From contig NW_019211455.1 of NCBI RefSeq assembly GCF_002443255.2, positions 14,427,080 to 14,491,079 of the forward strand: a DNA stretch of 64,000 nt, read 5' to 3'. Numbering within the stretch: position 1 is the first letter of the stretch; each line of letters starts with the position of its first letter. A program made the position numbers and the translations under genes. Under the pieces are notes generated by a model. It had not been told where the DNA came from and did no database searches. It was given only the letters and a program-made list of their open reading frames with translations. The stretch is from Varroa destructor (taxonomy: Eukaryota; Arthropoda; Arachnida; Mesostigmata; Varroidae). Positions 23,421-32,739 of the stretch are shown here, one piece after another.

Positions 23421-24927
23421 AGTACAGTTAGCTTAAGTTTAGACAGATTTGCGCCTATTCCACACAGATACGCGTATTTTTCTCCAGCTGTTTTGAAAAA
23501 CAAAAATGCCGTACGCACATCTTTCATGAAATTCGTCACGTACAACGACTTTTGGTTTCCAAAGGTGCATTTGTCAAGTAGGTGGCGATTAATTATTTAG
23601 TTACGCGATAAATACACATTCTATACAAACTTTCAGCCTGGTCACGAATGCATAGCTAACGTATTACTATTTCTTTTTTTTTATTTAGGATTTTATATTG
23701 CTTCGTAGTTCACACAAATTTGACAGTCACCCAAAGGGGAATACAGTTGTTATTAATGGCAATTATAAGTTAGATTTTTTTCTCGGGTAAACCGTTTACT
23801 TGTACGTACCATGAGCATAGTAGGATTCACAAGTGTCTGCAATTTTGGCAGGTCATCGGGCACTTGCAGGACCTGTCCTTGTACCCGAATAAGAAGCCGA
23901 CCATCCAGCGTCGTAAGCAACTCGTATGAGGGTATGCGTTCAAATATACTGAATTGTCAGGACGAAACTGAATTGTTAATTAGCGAAATAACAGTTATGA
24001 AACATAATCGCTTTCGGGTTTTTTCTAAGCAAAAACTTGCAAGAAATTGTTATTGACAACGACCCTGATGCAATTAAAATGTCTAAGATGCGTATATACA
24101 AATAAAATGGATTTTCATGCATATATATAAAAAAAAATAATCCGTTTATAAACGTGTGTTTGATTTGACGCCGTGACACAAGTGCTAATTTGATTTAGGC
24201 AAAAAATAAGTAGACCAAAAATTGATCATTATAGAACACGCCTATAATTATGACGACCGTAGTAACTTTTTAGTATTCTTGTTATTAAATAAAGTCTAAA
24301 TTGGTATGACTGGGAAAATATTGAATAAATACAGAGTGTCACTCACCTGGCGACTTCGCGTGAAGGGACGGTCAATGCGTAGTGCGTACGGGCGAGCTCC
24401 TGCGTGAGAAGAACGTGGTCAGTGAGATAATTGTTCCAAAGCAAGGGCGTACCGACCACAGATCTAGGATAGCCCTGCAACGCCAGACAACCGTCATTAT
24501 ATACAGTCAAGTCACTACAACAGACTGACGCGCACGGCTACCGTTGTTATCACAGCTATCCACGTCCGAACGCGTGAACACGTCGCTTTATTATAAGAGA
24601 CGGCGGAACTTGTACACTTATTGGCAAGACGGGGGTATTTGCCAAATCAATCATCATCAGATATGCCAATAGTCGAAACAGGAAAACGAACACAGTGGCC
24701 TAACGTGAACGATAATCATTCAGTAAATAGCGGTATCTGAGTATGATGTAGATATGAATGCCACCATAGCATCAACTAAACTCTAATGAATGCTACTGAG
24801 TTTGGATCGGACCCTTGAATTTTCAACCACAAAAGGCGCCTTGATCAATACTTAATAACAAGAAATAATAACACTTACTTGTCACGTCAGCCTGCGGCAA
24901 AGTTATAATAATAATATAAAACACACG

Positions 24928-24992
<65 letters not shown>

Positions 24993-27900
24993 CGTATTGA
25001 TGTAGCGGTAGTGCGGAATAGATTCAGGCAGGCAATCATTGAGCCACAGTGATCAAGCAGGTTACCCCCTGTGGTGTGCTGATCGTTGGTAAAAACACAT
25101 CTTTTACTCGAGGAAAGAATAAATTATTAAGTATGAAAGCTCGTAACTCATGCAACGTACTAAAACGATGGTGTAGATGTATTCAGGATGTTGTTCCCAT
25201 AAGAGGCGCAAACGATCTGCTTCTTGAGGCAATGTATACGTCGACTGATCGACGTGAACTAATACCTACGAACGAACGAATAAAAAAAAACACAGAAATA
25301 AAGTATTAGTCGAAAAACAGCTAGAGGACATCTTACACTCATTTGGTTCAGTATTACCTGATTATTGTTGTACGACATACGGAAAGATACATGGATTATG
25401 TGTATCGTGTGTCATACTTGCAAATCACGCTGACAGGTATAACACACAGTCTACATGTTATATGTCGCAGTATATGCCTAGCACATACACATAGCTGAAC
25501 TAACGATGCCAAGTAAATAGCTAACTTATTTAACAATAATAAGGAAATTAATAAATAAGAAGAATTACCTAGAATAACTGGATTATTTTCAAACAACTTC
25601 GTGCAGCCGCTGGCCTGCTTGGAGTAAAACCTTCTAGGGCCTACACTGTAAACGAAAACTTTTACGATAATATGAACTAGGCATTTTCTTCTATCTAAAT
25701 TTTTCAACCCATGGTACACCCTTAGCCTTATATTTCACCTATAGTGAATCACCCCGGATATGAACCGAAAGGTAATACTACAAATTGCTTCTACTACAAA
25801 GGGCAGGTCACATTGCGGATACGGAGTATTATATCCCACATTTGTTTTCATAGATTGTCGGTTACTCGTCAATGGGTCTCGATGAATCTAGGCTTCTCTG
25901 CAACAGTACAAAACAATATGGTAATAGTATGGGGCCATAGAAGTCATCTATCAACGTTAAACCAGTGATGTTTACCACAGTAACACACTCAACGCATTAG
26001 TCACCCAGACCACAGCACCATAGGCCATCTTAACTAAGCGTAATGGGTATGATACGAATATCCTCAGTGATAACAAGCAATAAGGACGATTGGAAAACAG
26101 AGTTCAACTTGCCAACTGCAATATTACCTGGTCACCGGGAAGTTGTTGCACGTTGATCGAGTCTATCGAAGGTTTTCTAACGATAATTATTTGGCCTGAT
26201 TGCATCTGGACTGGAACACCCAAAAGAGAGAGGCTGGATACTAATAGCTGTAAAATGAATTTAATCATTACTTAGTAATTGACAAACAAAATTATTCTGC
26301 ATGATCGGCATTTGTTAACATTGAAATAACATCATCGAATGACCGAAGCTGGTTTGATCAGCAGATTACGGCCTTAGCGTGCATTGTGACAAATAAATGG
26401 GTACGCTGCTCCCAGTTTGCTAAACCAGATAACTATGCGGTCCATACAACGGCGTATGATTATTACTAGGGTAAGCTTTCGTCAGTCAACTGATAACAGT
26501 ATCCGTTTTTGTTTTCTTCTTCAAACTAAGATCTCTCCATGTCAGTAAGTCAATAGGGAAATTGTTATCTCCAACATGTCCATTTCTATCCTAGAAAAGA
26601 AATCCGGAGATTTGATACATCGCAAGCATTTCTAGGCTATATGCCTACTTTATCTGTTGTCTCCTGTTTATGTAAATGTGTTATCCTGCTGTGCTTGTAA
26701 AGGGGAAAGTCCCAATAACTGGAAGCAAGGAAATGATGGGTTCGAAACGATTTCTGCTCGTAACTACCTAGAATAACGTTATTCACTGTTATTTTTATCA
26801 CGTAATACATTACTCCAATTAGGCCGCGCTACGCTGCTAACCTTGAGCATCAGTGTTGCTTAGCAGGTTACATGAGTCAATTTGATGAGGTATCGCTAAA
26901 TACATCTTCGCCAATTATAGGCAGCTAGGCCGAATCGAATAACATTGACTTTGGATTCCACAAACTAAATTACAAAACATTGGACAGCTCGTCCTATTTC
27001 AGTTTCATTGGATGTACGTAGATGTTGTTCCTATAGAGCCCTTAGCTTATCGAAATGTTCCCATATTCAATATTTAGCTGTTACCAAACGACTGCATCTA
27101 CCTGAACCTGTTCGGCATCAAGCACCCTGTTCATTTTCGGCAGCTCGTCAGGCATAGTGAATCGTTGTCCTTCGAAAATGATCACAATACGTCCGTCCCT
27201 CGTGGACTGCAACGAAGGTTGTCCGTTAGTCATGGCGCTCTCATGCGATTCAGACAATTGGTTCTGGTCGTTATAGTTCGGAGCTTCTTCTGGACCTAGA
27301 ACAGGATATTCTTCGGTAGCATCATTCCTCCTTTCCAACAAAGAAGTAGCGTATGGGCCATTCGTTGTCGACGCAACGCTGCTCAGACGAATGCAAAATC
27401 GCTCATCAATTAACCCTGTACGGAGGAGCTGCATCTACGAACAACAGCTGTAGAATCCAACCTGATAGCTAAGCAGACCGCTAACTAGACATGGTACTAG
27501 TGAATAAAAATCATTATAAATTACCAAAATAAGGTGAAATAAGTATAGAAGGTATATCGTGAAACATGACAAATTAATATTTCATTATACATTATCAAGT
27601 ACATTGTCTGCGTTAATTTCACGATGGTCAGAGCTAAGTGTTTTTTTCGATTATTCAATAAAAATTATCAATACGACAGTCTAGCTAAGATTAGGAATCC
27701 GTCACCGACCCATTTTAGGGTTTAGAAAATAAGTTATAGTTAGATGACATCATTAATGACGGTCACACTATCCGTAGTCGGTGAGCAGATTCTCAATAGT
27801 GATATATAACTTCTACTACGATAAGAAATGTTAAACAGCCATAAAACTTATTACCTTTGTTGAGGCAATGTAATTTCAAGGGTTGCCAGATCTATTTCTA

Positions 27901-30900
27901 TTCCATTTTCTCGGAAGGTCTGGAAATTCATTTCGTTAGTGTTATGCAATGAAATGATTTACCAGTTATCATTATTTAGGTTGAATCCCGATTAGGTTTC
28001 CATGCTCGCTTTTGTAACTGTAACTTGAAGCCGAGGTCTACTAATCAATATGGCCACAAAAGAGCACTGTACACGGGAAACTATAAGTGTGCTTACGCAC
28101 ACGTTATCTGAGCTGGGTTAACTTGCATGATATTTGGTAAGTTAACAACTGTACTACGCAATCAAAGATTTACCTCCAGCAGGTGATAGATGACATGCTG
28201 ATCTTCCTGGATATATTTCCGAAGAACATCTCTTTCAGCGGGCAAAGCGATCTTCCGTTGATTGATTATAACGGTGACAGCTGTATCGGCTGTTGTCGTC
28301 CTGTCGATTTGCACACGTGGGCCCTTATCAATGATATCCGAATCAAAAATTATCTGATGATCCTCAAACTTCACAGGAAAGCCTTCATTTTGTGCGGTGA
28401 CGAATAACACCTGCGAATTTCCGGCAAAACTTTAAGGTATTGCCTTGTCCCGTAATAGAGGTGAAGGAAGCTTTAATCAGGGAGAATAATTTGATCTGAT
28501 CATGTCCTATTGACAACTCTACGAGGCCCTGCGGCAAAAGTTCAGTATTACCATTTCTGTGGATTAAGCTTGAAAATGATCAAGTATGTAGCTGATTATT
28601 TTAAATAGTATAGTTTAGCTTGTGCCGACACAAAGTAGTAGTTTCAAGTTGCCTGTTGTATTATTAAATTCTCTAAATATTAGGCGTATAAATAAATTAG
28701 ATGTTTTTCTAGCTATTATTCAGCTTTATTTTCTAGATTTGTGTGAAGCCTCAAGCATCGCAGTAATGGTCCTGCAGTCATTTGTCGTTTATCATTCGGT
28801 TTACGGATTTCCCTCTCTATCTAAGTTCATCACGTTGAAGGATGCCGGGAAGTACTTCGAGGTCGTTTATATGCAGAATCCGCGATCAATATGGCGATAT
28901 AGCATAGATAGTAATCGTTGGTAGACTCCTTTAGCAAGCCACCTTGTCGATGTTTGCAAGACAGACTCAATTAACACCTAGAACCGAACTGGTATGTCCT
29001 GTTGCTTGGATAGCATTCCATTACATTTGAAAAATGAAAATAGCATGCAATGAGAAGCTTTAGTGATCCTCAGTAGCGCTGTATATGGGCGTCAGTGCTG
29101 TCAGGACAGCGAATCGCAGGAAGGCACAGAACGATTCGCGAAGTGCAAAACACTCACTGAAAGTTACTTGGTGATGATAAAATAGTGCTAAAGACTTCTC
29201 CGCGTATCCGCAAACGACGTAGATAGGCAATAGGCATACGATGCGTACGTCGTGTCGACACTGAGTTCAATGTGGAATCGACTTGCCTGCAGTTGCTGCT
29301 CGGTGAGAGCCTGAGACATCCGCGGCAGATCCTCAGGGAAGCGGAAACATTGGCCTTCGGCTGTTATCTGTATGGAGCCATCCACGACCTCTATTGGCAT
29401 TTGAGTGTAGTTGAGTGGCGTTATAGAGCTTATAGAACTCTCATGACTCGTGGAAATCGTGTGCTCGGTCGACGTACCTAAAGCTTCTTCTTTTATTCTG
29501 GACAGTGTAATAAAAAAAAAAAGAAGAAGAAGCTGTAGTGTTTAATAATAATAATAATAATACCTAGATGTTACGAAGATAAGAGTAGTAATAGCACGCG
29601 GATAACTGAATTTGATAGATTTATATCGTAATATAAATAATTAATAAGACCTGTGAATTATATTATATTTTAATTTACTCACGTTTTGTTCATCAGCTCT
29701 GTTACAGCTTAATGGGTTAGTCGGCATTAACTACTCCCGTAGAACGAGACGAACGCGATAGAACAATGGGTTTTCTAAAGCATTCATAGACAAATGTTAA
29801 GTCCCTATTTTTTCAATGCTAAGCCGACATTCTATTTTGTGTGCTTGGTAAGTACTCACTCAGTCGGCCGGGTCTCATGGACTATCCGCTTAGTCGACGC
29901 CAGTTTGTTTATATCCAGTTGACCATTTAGAGCTTTAAGTTTCTGAAAAATATAAACACAATTAATTTCACTTCAAGCGCTATTAGATTTATCTAGCTTT
30001 CGATAGATGGGGTCTGGGGGGTAATCTTCGACCAAAAGGTACCAACGACATTCGCGAAGAGGCAAGAACGTTTATACAGTGACAGATCACATTAGCTGGC
30101 CAACCAAGCGAATGAAATGTAACATACGTCAAAGACAAATAATCCGAGATGCTTTTTATCTATATATTGATAGAATATATTGATACATTCGATAGAACAA
30201 CTGCTATCGTACCTCCAATACGTTGAACGTCATCGAAGGCTGTTCCGCTAAGTACTTAATGAGAAGTTGGTTTTCGGCCGGTAAGTTAAACGAATTGCCA
30301 TTGATAGTGACAACTTGAGTGCCGGTAGAAGTCGTCATAGTTGAAACAGACGCGTCAGCATTGGTGATTTTCGTTGAGGTCCAGGAAATTCGGTTCGGTG
30401 CTGACTGAGTGACTGGGAAACCAAGAACTTTTAACTCTACGAATAGATGCTGCAAGCATGTATTCACGCAATAAAAAAATGGAAAAAAGAAGCAAATTAA
30501 CTTTCACGAAGTGGTTATTTGCGCTAATCTTCCGGAGCAAGAACCAACAGAAACCTGCATGATAACTTAGTAATCGTGTTCAATGTTATGCTATCTAGCT
30601 TCGAGTGTTCCTCTCTTTGTTAGAAGTAAAAATGCATTTGTCACCCAGAATCATATGGCCTAGGATGCATTCGAGACGCCTTAAACGTTTCGGCGCCAAT
30701 CAACCCTTCGAGCAATTCTTCGAATAAAAATTCCTTGTTCATTTAGCGGTTCTTTTAGAACATTTGTCGTATTAAGTATTATACGGTATTTACCTTGAGC
30801 TCTGTCGTGTCATTCAATTGAATGCGCTCGATTTCTTCAGGGATTTTGTAAACGCAGCCATGTATCGTTACAATCATCTGACCTTGAGAGTTGACTACAA

Positions 30901-32377
30901 TAGGGTATTCCAACTGCCCGTGGATTAGCTTGCTGAACACCAATGAAAACATATTATATTTATATTTACTATATTCATACGACAACCTCCGCATTTTTTA
31001 TAGTGAATATAAGTTCATTTGATAATTTATTATATGAGTATAAAAAAGATTATAGTGGAAGTACTGTGCGATTCGTTAAGGTCCTTTCTTCATTTTCTAC
31101 GGTAGCCTCGCAGAGAGTCCATGATGACCATTAGCTCGAAGGTAAACGCAACGTTATCAGTTTGCCCTTTTTGAAAAAAAATTATTTTTAGCTACGCGTT
31201 TCTTTAAGCCGGAAGCTAAAGGTCCAGCACAACTTTTAGACGACTGACAGGGCTCTTTAATTTCATAACTCATAATGAAATTCGTTTCGGTTCTTCCGCG
31301 TAGATCTTTTAAGGGCAGTTTTGTGTTGACACACCTTGAGATCTCTTCAGTTTCCTCAATGTGAGTGACATCCATCTTCGGAGCCTCTACACGAGTCTTC
31401 ATCACTCTTGGAGTGTTTGTCTCTTGCACGCGCCTCGTTCTCGTTGCAGCGTCATGTGCTGCCTGAAAAACAACGGCTGGCGGTACAGTTTATCATACCA
31501 CTCAGAGCTAATAGGATATCCATACGACCTATCATATTTGGTATGGGTGTCAGAAGTGAAACGCAACTTTGTACTGCGAACGGCTATTCCACCTCAAGAA
31601 AGGACAGCATCAGCACAAGCGTCTATATGAAATATATTATTAGATACAACTAGGTTTTCGCTAGAGGTTTGAAGCGTGAATTTTGCCCCATTTCGTTCTC
31701 GGACCACCTCACATACCACAGGATTAGTAGACATATACCAACAAATGATTGGCAGCGAAACTCACGTGCTCTATGGTAACATTCAAGCTCTCAAGAAATT
31801 GTTTCGTTTGCGTTTGGTCATGGAGAAACGCCTTGATCTCATCCGGAATCAGGTTTTCATAAGTATGAATATCCTGCAACATATATAGCCAATCAGAAAG
31901 GTCTCTGTCAAATAGCGCGGTGAAAATCTAGCTAAAACAATTAACGCGTGTAGCCATCTCTAACTAAAAGCGCAATGAATACGTAACAGTAAGCATTAGG
32001 TAATGCAGGATCGCTCTGTATATAAACGCCTGCCTGCATCTCTTCCCCTTGTCTCCGGTGCTGCCAACGAAAAACAACAAGCCTTCAAAAAAGATCCAAG
32101 TTGATCAACCCGTGTCCTAAAAATTAGCAGAACTTACGGTGTCATCGAGCTTCTGGCTACTCATAGTAACGATGAGGTTGACAAATTTTTTATTCTGCAA
32201 GATGTCTTCAATGCATTCGAATGTGCATACGTTGTTTGCAGTCGTGTCATCAATCGATCCGAAGGGGTCTTCTCCGGGCCGATCAGACGATATCGTGGGT
32301 AGAAGGCATGCCAAAAGCAAAACAAGCGGACCCAGTCCTCGCCCTTTAGGCCACTCAACGAAATTTTCCGGCAGCAT
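19503..32377 (-). CDS. Secreted tandem-repeat protein, 22 coding exons, family not recognised (whole gene span)
   Basis: Join, in transcription order: 32377-32138, 31873-31766, 31462-31335, 30932-30794, 30449-30213, 29942-29860, 29497-29287, 28410-28174, 27919-27855, 27378-27102, 26247-26128, 25265-25161, 24474-24347, 23948-23810, 23149-23058, 22825-22678, 22338-22232, 21761-21644, 21443-21339, 20467-20412, 20067-19989, 19709-19503. The lengths sum to 3129 nt, 1042 codons plus TAG, and all 21 junction phases agree. Residues 1-33 look like a signal peptide (hydrophobic core PLVLLLACLLPT). The rest is eleven repeats plus a truncated twelfth. Each repeat has a first half with L...G-(V/F)-P-(V/I) followed by hydrophobic-alternating residues, and a second half V-x-I-x-G-x-x-(Y/F)-x-(L/I)-P-x-(D/E), then a leucine-rich stretch. 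I infer an extracellular protein of small beta-rich domains. No enzyme motif is visible and few cysteines are present. I do not recognise the family and assign no function. Confidence 0.85.
19989..20067 (-). CDS. Repeat protein exon 21: end of second half of repeat 11
   Basis: 79 nt, phase 2 to 0; acceptor CATTGCAG, donor CAG then GTTGGC. Encodes YQLPADEDRFEAFLAKEP, completing the motif begun in exon 20 (residues 949-974). Confidence 0.8.
20412..20467 (-). CDS. Repeat protein exon 20: start of second half of repeat 11
   Basis: A 56-nt exon, phase 0 to 2, acceptor TTCTATTAAG, donor ACAG then GTACGT. Encodes GQPIKAIVTINQD, the V-x-I strand of the second-half motif (residues 930-947). An intron here interrupts a unit that elsewhere is a single exon. 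Confidence 0.75.
21339..21443 (-). CDS. Repeat protein exon 19: first half of repeat 11
   Basis: 105 nt, phase 0 to 0; acceptor CTACTTTAG, donor CTACAG then GTAAAA. Encodes FGAPIELRGSRLVVTRE, strongly similar to exon 15 (residues 895-929), so repeats 9 and 11 look like a recent duplication pair. Confidence 0.85.
21644..21761 (-). CDS. Repeat protein exon 18: second half of repeat 10
   Basis: 118 nt, phase 2 to 0; acceptor CTCCTTAG, donor GTG then GTAAGC. Encodes NGKIIIRIGEKTFEIPRD followed by LESLTRIL, the second-half motif (residues 856-894). Confidence 0.85.
22232..22338 (-). CDS. Repeat protein exon 17: first half of repeat 10
   Basis: Acceptor CTGTTCCAG; donor GCAGT then GTAAGC; 107 nt, phase 0 to 2 (residues 820-854). 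Encodes YRIPMEFDQKSGMISF, then a Ser/Glu/Asp-rich end. If the donor were not used, the frame would stop two bases later (GTG TAA), so a short isoform ending here is possible. Confidence 0.8.
22678..22825 (-). CDS. Repeat protein exon 16: second half of repeat 9
   Basis: 148 nt, phase 2 to 0; acceptor ATACTTCAG, donor AAG then GTACTT. Encodes ISIVINMNGQRFELPRD and an amphipathic tail (residues 771-819). The plus strand is open across this exon and reads like a protein, but the minus-strand reading has splice sites, phase and repeat homology. Confidence 0.86.
23058..23149 (-). CDS. Repeat protein exon 15: first half of repeat 9
   Basis: Strong TTCTTTTTCAG acceptor; donor TACAG then GTAATC; 92 nt, phase 0 to 2. 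Encodes LQQMGVPIQISNNRVVVTRE, nearly the same pattern as exon 19 (residues 740-769). Confidence 0.85.
23402..23421. repeat. (AT)n microsatellite in an intron of the repeat-protein gene
   Basis: About ten AT units directly after an A run, between exons 14 and 15. Confidence 0.9.
23810..23948 (-). CDS. Repeat protein exon 14: second half of repeat 8
   Basis: 139 nt, phase 2 to 0, the same size as exon 4. Encodes DGRLLIRVQGQVLQVPDD, a clear second-half motif (residues 694-739). Acceptor AATTCAG, donor ATG then GTACGT. Confidence 0.85.
24347..24474 (-). CDS. Repeat protein exon 13: first half of repeat 8
   Basis: Acceptor GTTGCAG and donor CCAG then GTGAGT, 128 nt, phase 0 to 2, the same size and phases as exon 3. 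The sequence is divergent (GYPRSVVGTPLLW at its start; residues 651-692). A second possible acceptor, CACGCAG, lies inside the exon and would shorten it. Confidence 0.75.
24929..24991. repeat. (TA)n microsatellite in an intron of the repeat-protein gene
   Basis: About 31 TA units between exons 12 and 13, the longest pure TA array in the window. Confidence 0.95.
25161..25265 (-). CDS. Repeat protein exon 12: second half of repeat 7
   Basis: The acceptor TTCGTAG follows a T-rich tract; donor TTA then GTACGT; 105 nt, phase 0 to 0. Encodes VLVHVDQSTYTLPQE and a leucine-rich end, aligned with the second half of exon 5 (residues 616-650). It was found by looking for the half-repeat missing between exons 11 and 13. 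Confidence 0.82.
26128..26247 (-). CDS. Repeat protein exon 11: first half of repeat 7
   Basis: Acceptor TTTTACAG and donor CAG then GTAATA, 120 nt, phase 0 to 0. Encodes LLGVPVQMQSGQIIIV, the first-half motif (residues 576-615). Confidence 0.82.
27102..27378 (-). CDS. Repeat protein exon 10: second half of repeat 6, longest linker
   Basis: The acceptor GAGCAG at 27379-27381 is the phase-consistent choice; a second AG four bases upstream would also keep frame. A polar, acidic linker of about 55 residues precedes IVIIFEGQRFTMPDELPKM, the second-half motif. The exon ends GTT CAG before GTAGAT (residues 484-575). The frame continues upstream to 27434, but a stop just before that makes the internal acceptor the better reading. 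Confidence 0.8.
27855..27919 (-). CDS. Repeat protein exon 9: first half of repeat 6
   Basis: A short 65-nt exon between acceptor TTTCCAG and donor AAAG then GTAATA, phase 0 to 2. It encodes NGIEIDLATLEI, matching NGQLDINKL of exon 6 (residues 462-482). Confidence 0.78.
28174..28410 (-). CDS. Repeat protein exon 8: complete repeat 5
   Basis: Acceptor TTCGCAG, donor GAG then GTAAAT, 237 nt, phase 0 to 0. Aligns with exon 5: GFPV at the start, VTVIINQRKIALPAE in the middle, and a YHLLE end against FNVLE (residues 383-461). The opposite strand is also open here but only as a shadow. Confidence 0.88.
29287..29497 (-). CDS. Repeat protein exon 7: second half of repeat 4, GC donor
   Basis: The acceptor CTGTCCAG follows a long pyrimidine run and is the one that keeps phase 2. 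A Ser/Thr-rich linker (with an NYT glycosylation site) leads into IQITAEGQCFRFPEDLPRM, the second-half motif. The exon ends CTGCAG followed by GCAAGT, a typical GC-AG intron donor, placed exactly where exon 10 ends with a GT donor (residues 313-382). Confidence 0.82.
29543..29561. repeat. (TAA)n trinucleotide repeat
   Basis: Six TAA units close to the 5' side of exon 7 of the repeat-protein gene, next to an AAG repeat and an A run that together form that exon's pyrimidine tract on the minus strand. Confidence 0.88.
29860..29942 (-). CDS. Repeat protein exon 6: first half of repeat 4
   Basis: A very strong TATTTTTCAG acceptor and GTGAGT donor give a phase 0 to 2 exon of 83 nt (residues 285-311). 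The NGQLDI segment corresponds to NGIEID in exon 9 and to the strand after G-x-P in the other first halves. Confidence 0.8.
30213..30449 (-). CDS. Repeat protein exon 5: complete repeat 3
   Basis: Acceptor GCTTGCAG, donor GAG then GTACGA, phase 0 to 0, 237 nt. Both halves lie in one exon: LGFPV near the start, a Thr/Ser linker, then VVTINGNSFNLPAE and an amphipathic end (residues 206-284). It aligns along its whole length with exon 8, which is also 237 nt. Confidence 0.88.
30794..30932 (-). CDS. Repeat protein exon 4: second half of repeat 2
   Basis: Starts in phase 2 (S159 is split across the junction) and ends in phase 0 at AAG then GTAAAT; 139 nt, the same length as exon 14. It encodes MIVTIHGCVYKIPEE, a clear copy of the second-half motif V-I-G-Y-IP (residues 160-205). 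Confidence 0.85.
31335..31462 (-). CDS. Repeat protein exon 3: first half of repeat 2
   Basis: A strong TTTTTCAG acceptor starts the exon in phase 0; donor TCAAG then GTGTGT leaves phase 2. It is 128 nt, exactly the length of exon 13, which holds the same position in repeat 8. The translation is charged and linker-like (residues 117-158). The frame stays open past the donor to 31157, so the donor choice rests on the phase match with exon 4. Confidence 0.75.
31766..31873 (-). CDS. Repeat protein exon 2: second half of repeat 1
   Basis: Acceptor TTGCAG, donor CAC then GTGAGT, phase 0 to 0, 36 codons (residues 81-116). It carries the LIPDE motif that lines up with LPAE, LPQE and LPRD in later exons, and a possible N-glycosylation site NVT. 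Confidence 0.85.
32138..32377 (-). CDS. Repeat protein exon 1: signal peptide and first half of repeat 1
   Basis: ATG at 32377 is preceded by ACAAA, a good initiation context; the frame upstream offers only GTG. Residues 17-31 are strongly hydrophobic and end in ISS before an acidic, mature-looking segment, so this is a likely cleaved signal peptide. Residues about 48-80 hold the only paired cysteines (CTFEC) and a degenerate first half-repeat. The donor is ACC followed by GTAAGT, phase 0. Confidence 0.85.
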
Positions 32378-32732
32378 TTTGTATGGCGTTTGGGATTTTG
32401 GAAACCTGTTCACACTAAGCAGTAATTATGCAAAGAGCGTTATAACAAATTTGCGAAAAAAAAATAGCACGTTCCTGTTGCAATCAGAAACGTCTCATCT
32501 TATCTCAGCCAACATGTCTCAGCTACACGTTATTAGATGCTTCCTGAGATGAGACACGTTTGTTCGGCCAGGCTCAATTTTTGTTTCACCACGCAGCTTC
32601 TAGAGCCCATCTCAAGACTTTACTGTACGGTGGCTGATCGCCAGTCATTTTGGATGAAGTAACAGCATAAAATCGCCTTGAGAAATAACTAGCGAGCGCC
32701 CTAGCGAACCATACTAACAAACGTCGTGCACT

Positions 32733-32739
32733 CTATATA
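32733..32739 (-). promoter_or_regulatory. Possible TATA element upstream of the repeat-protein gene
   Basis: TATATAG on the minus strand about 355 nt upstream of the start codon. AT-rich words are common here, so support is weak. Confidence 0.15.

Noticed and set aside
25396..25719. Minus-strand frame with ASGCTKLFENNPVIL as an exon of the repeat gene
   Set aside because: The acceptor phases do not match exons 11 and 12, and phase-0 reading hits a stop; exon 12 at 25265 fills the missing half-repeat instead.
28183..28407. Plus-strand open frame
   Set aside because: Shadow of repeat-protein exon 8.
31157..31334. Extension of repeat-protein exon 3 to the end of its open frame
   Set aside because: It would abolish the phase match with exon 4; the 128-nt exon equals exon 13 in size and phase.
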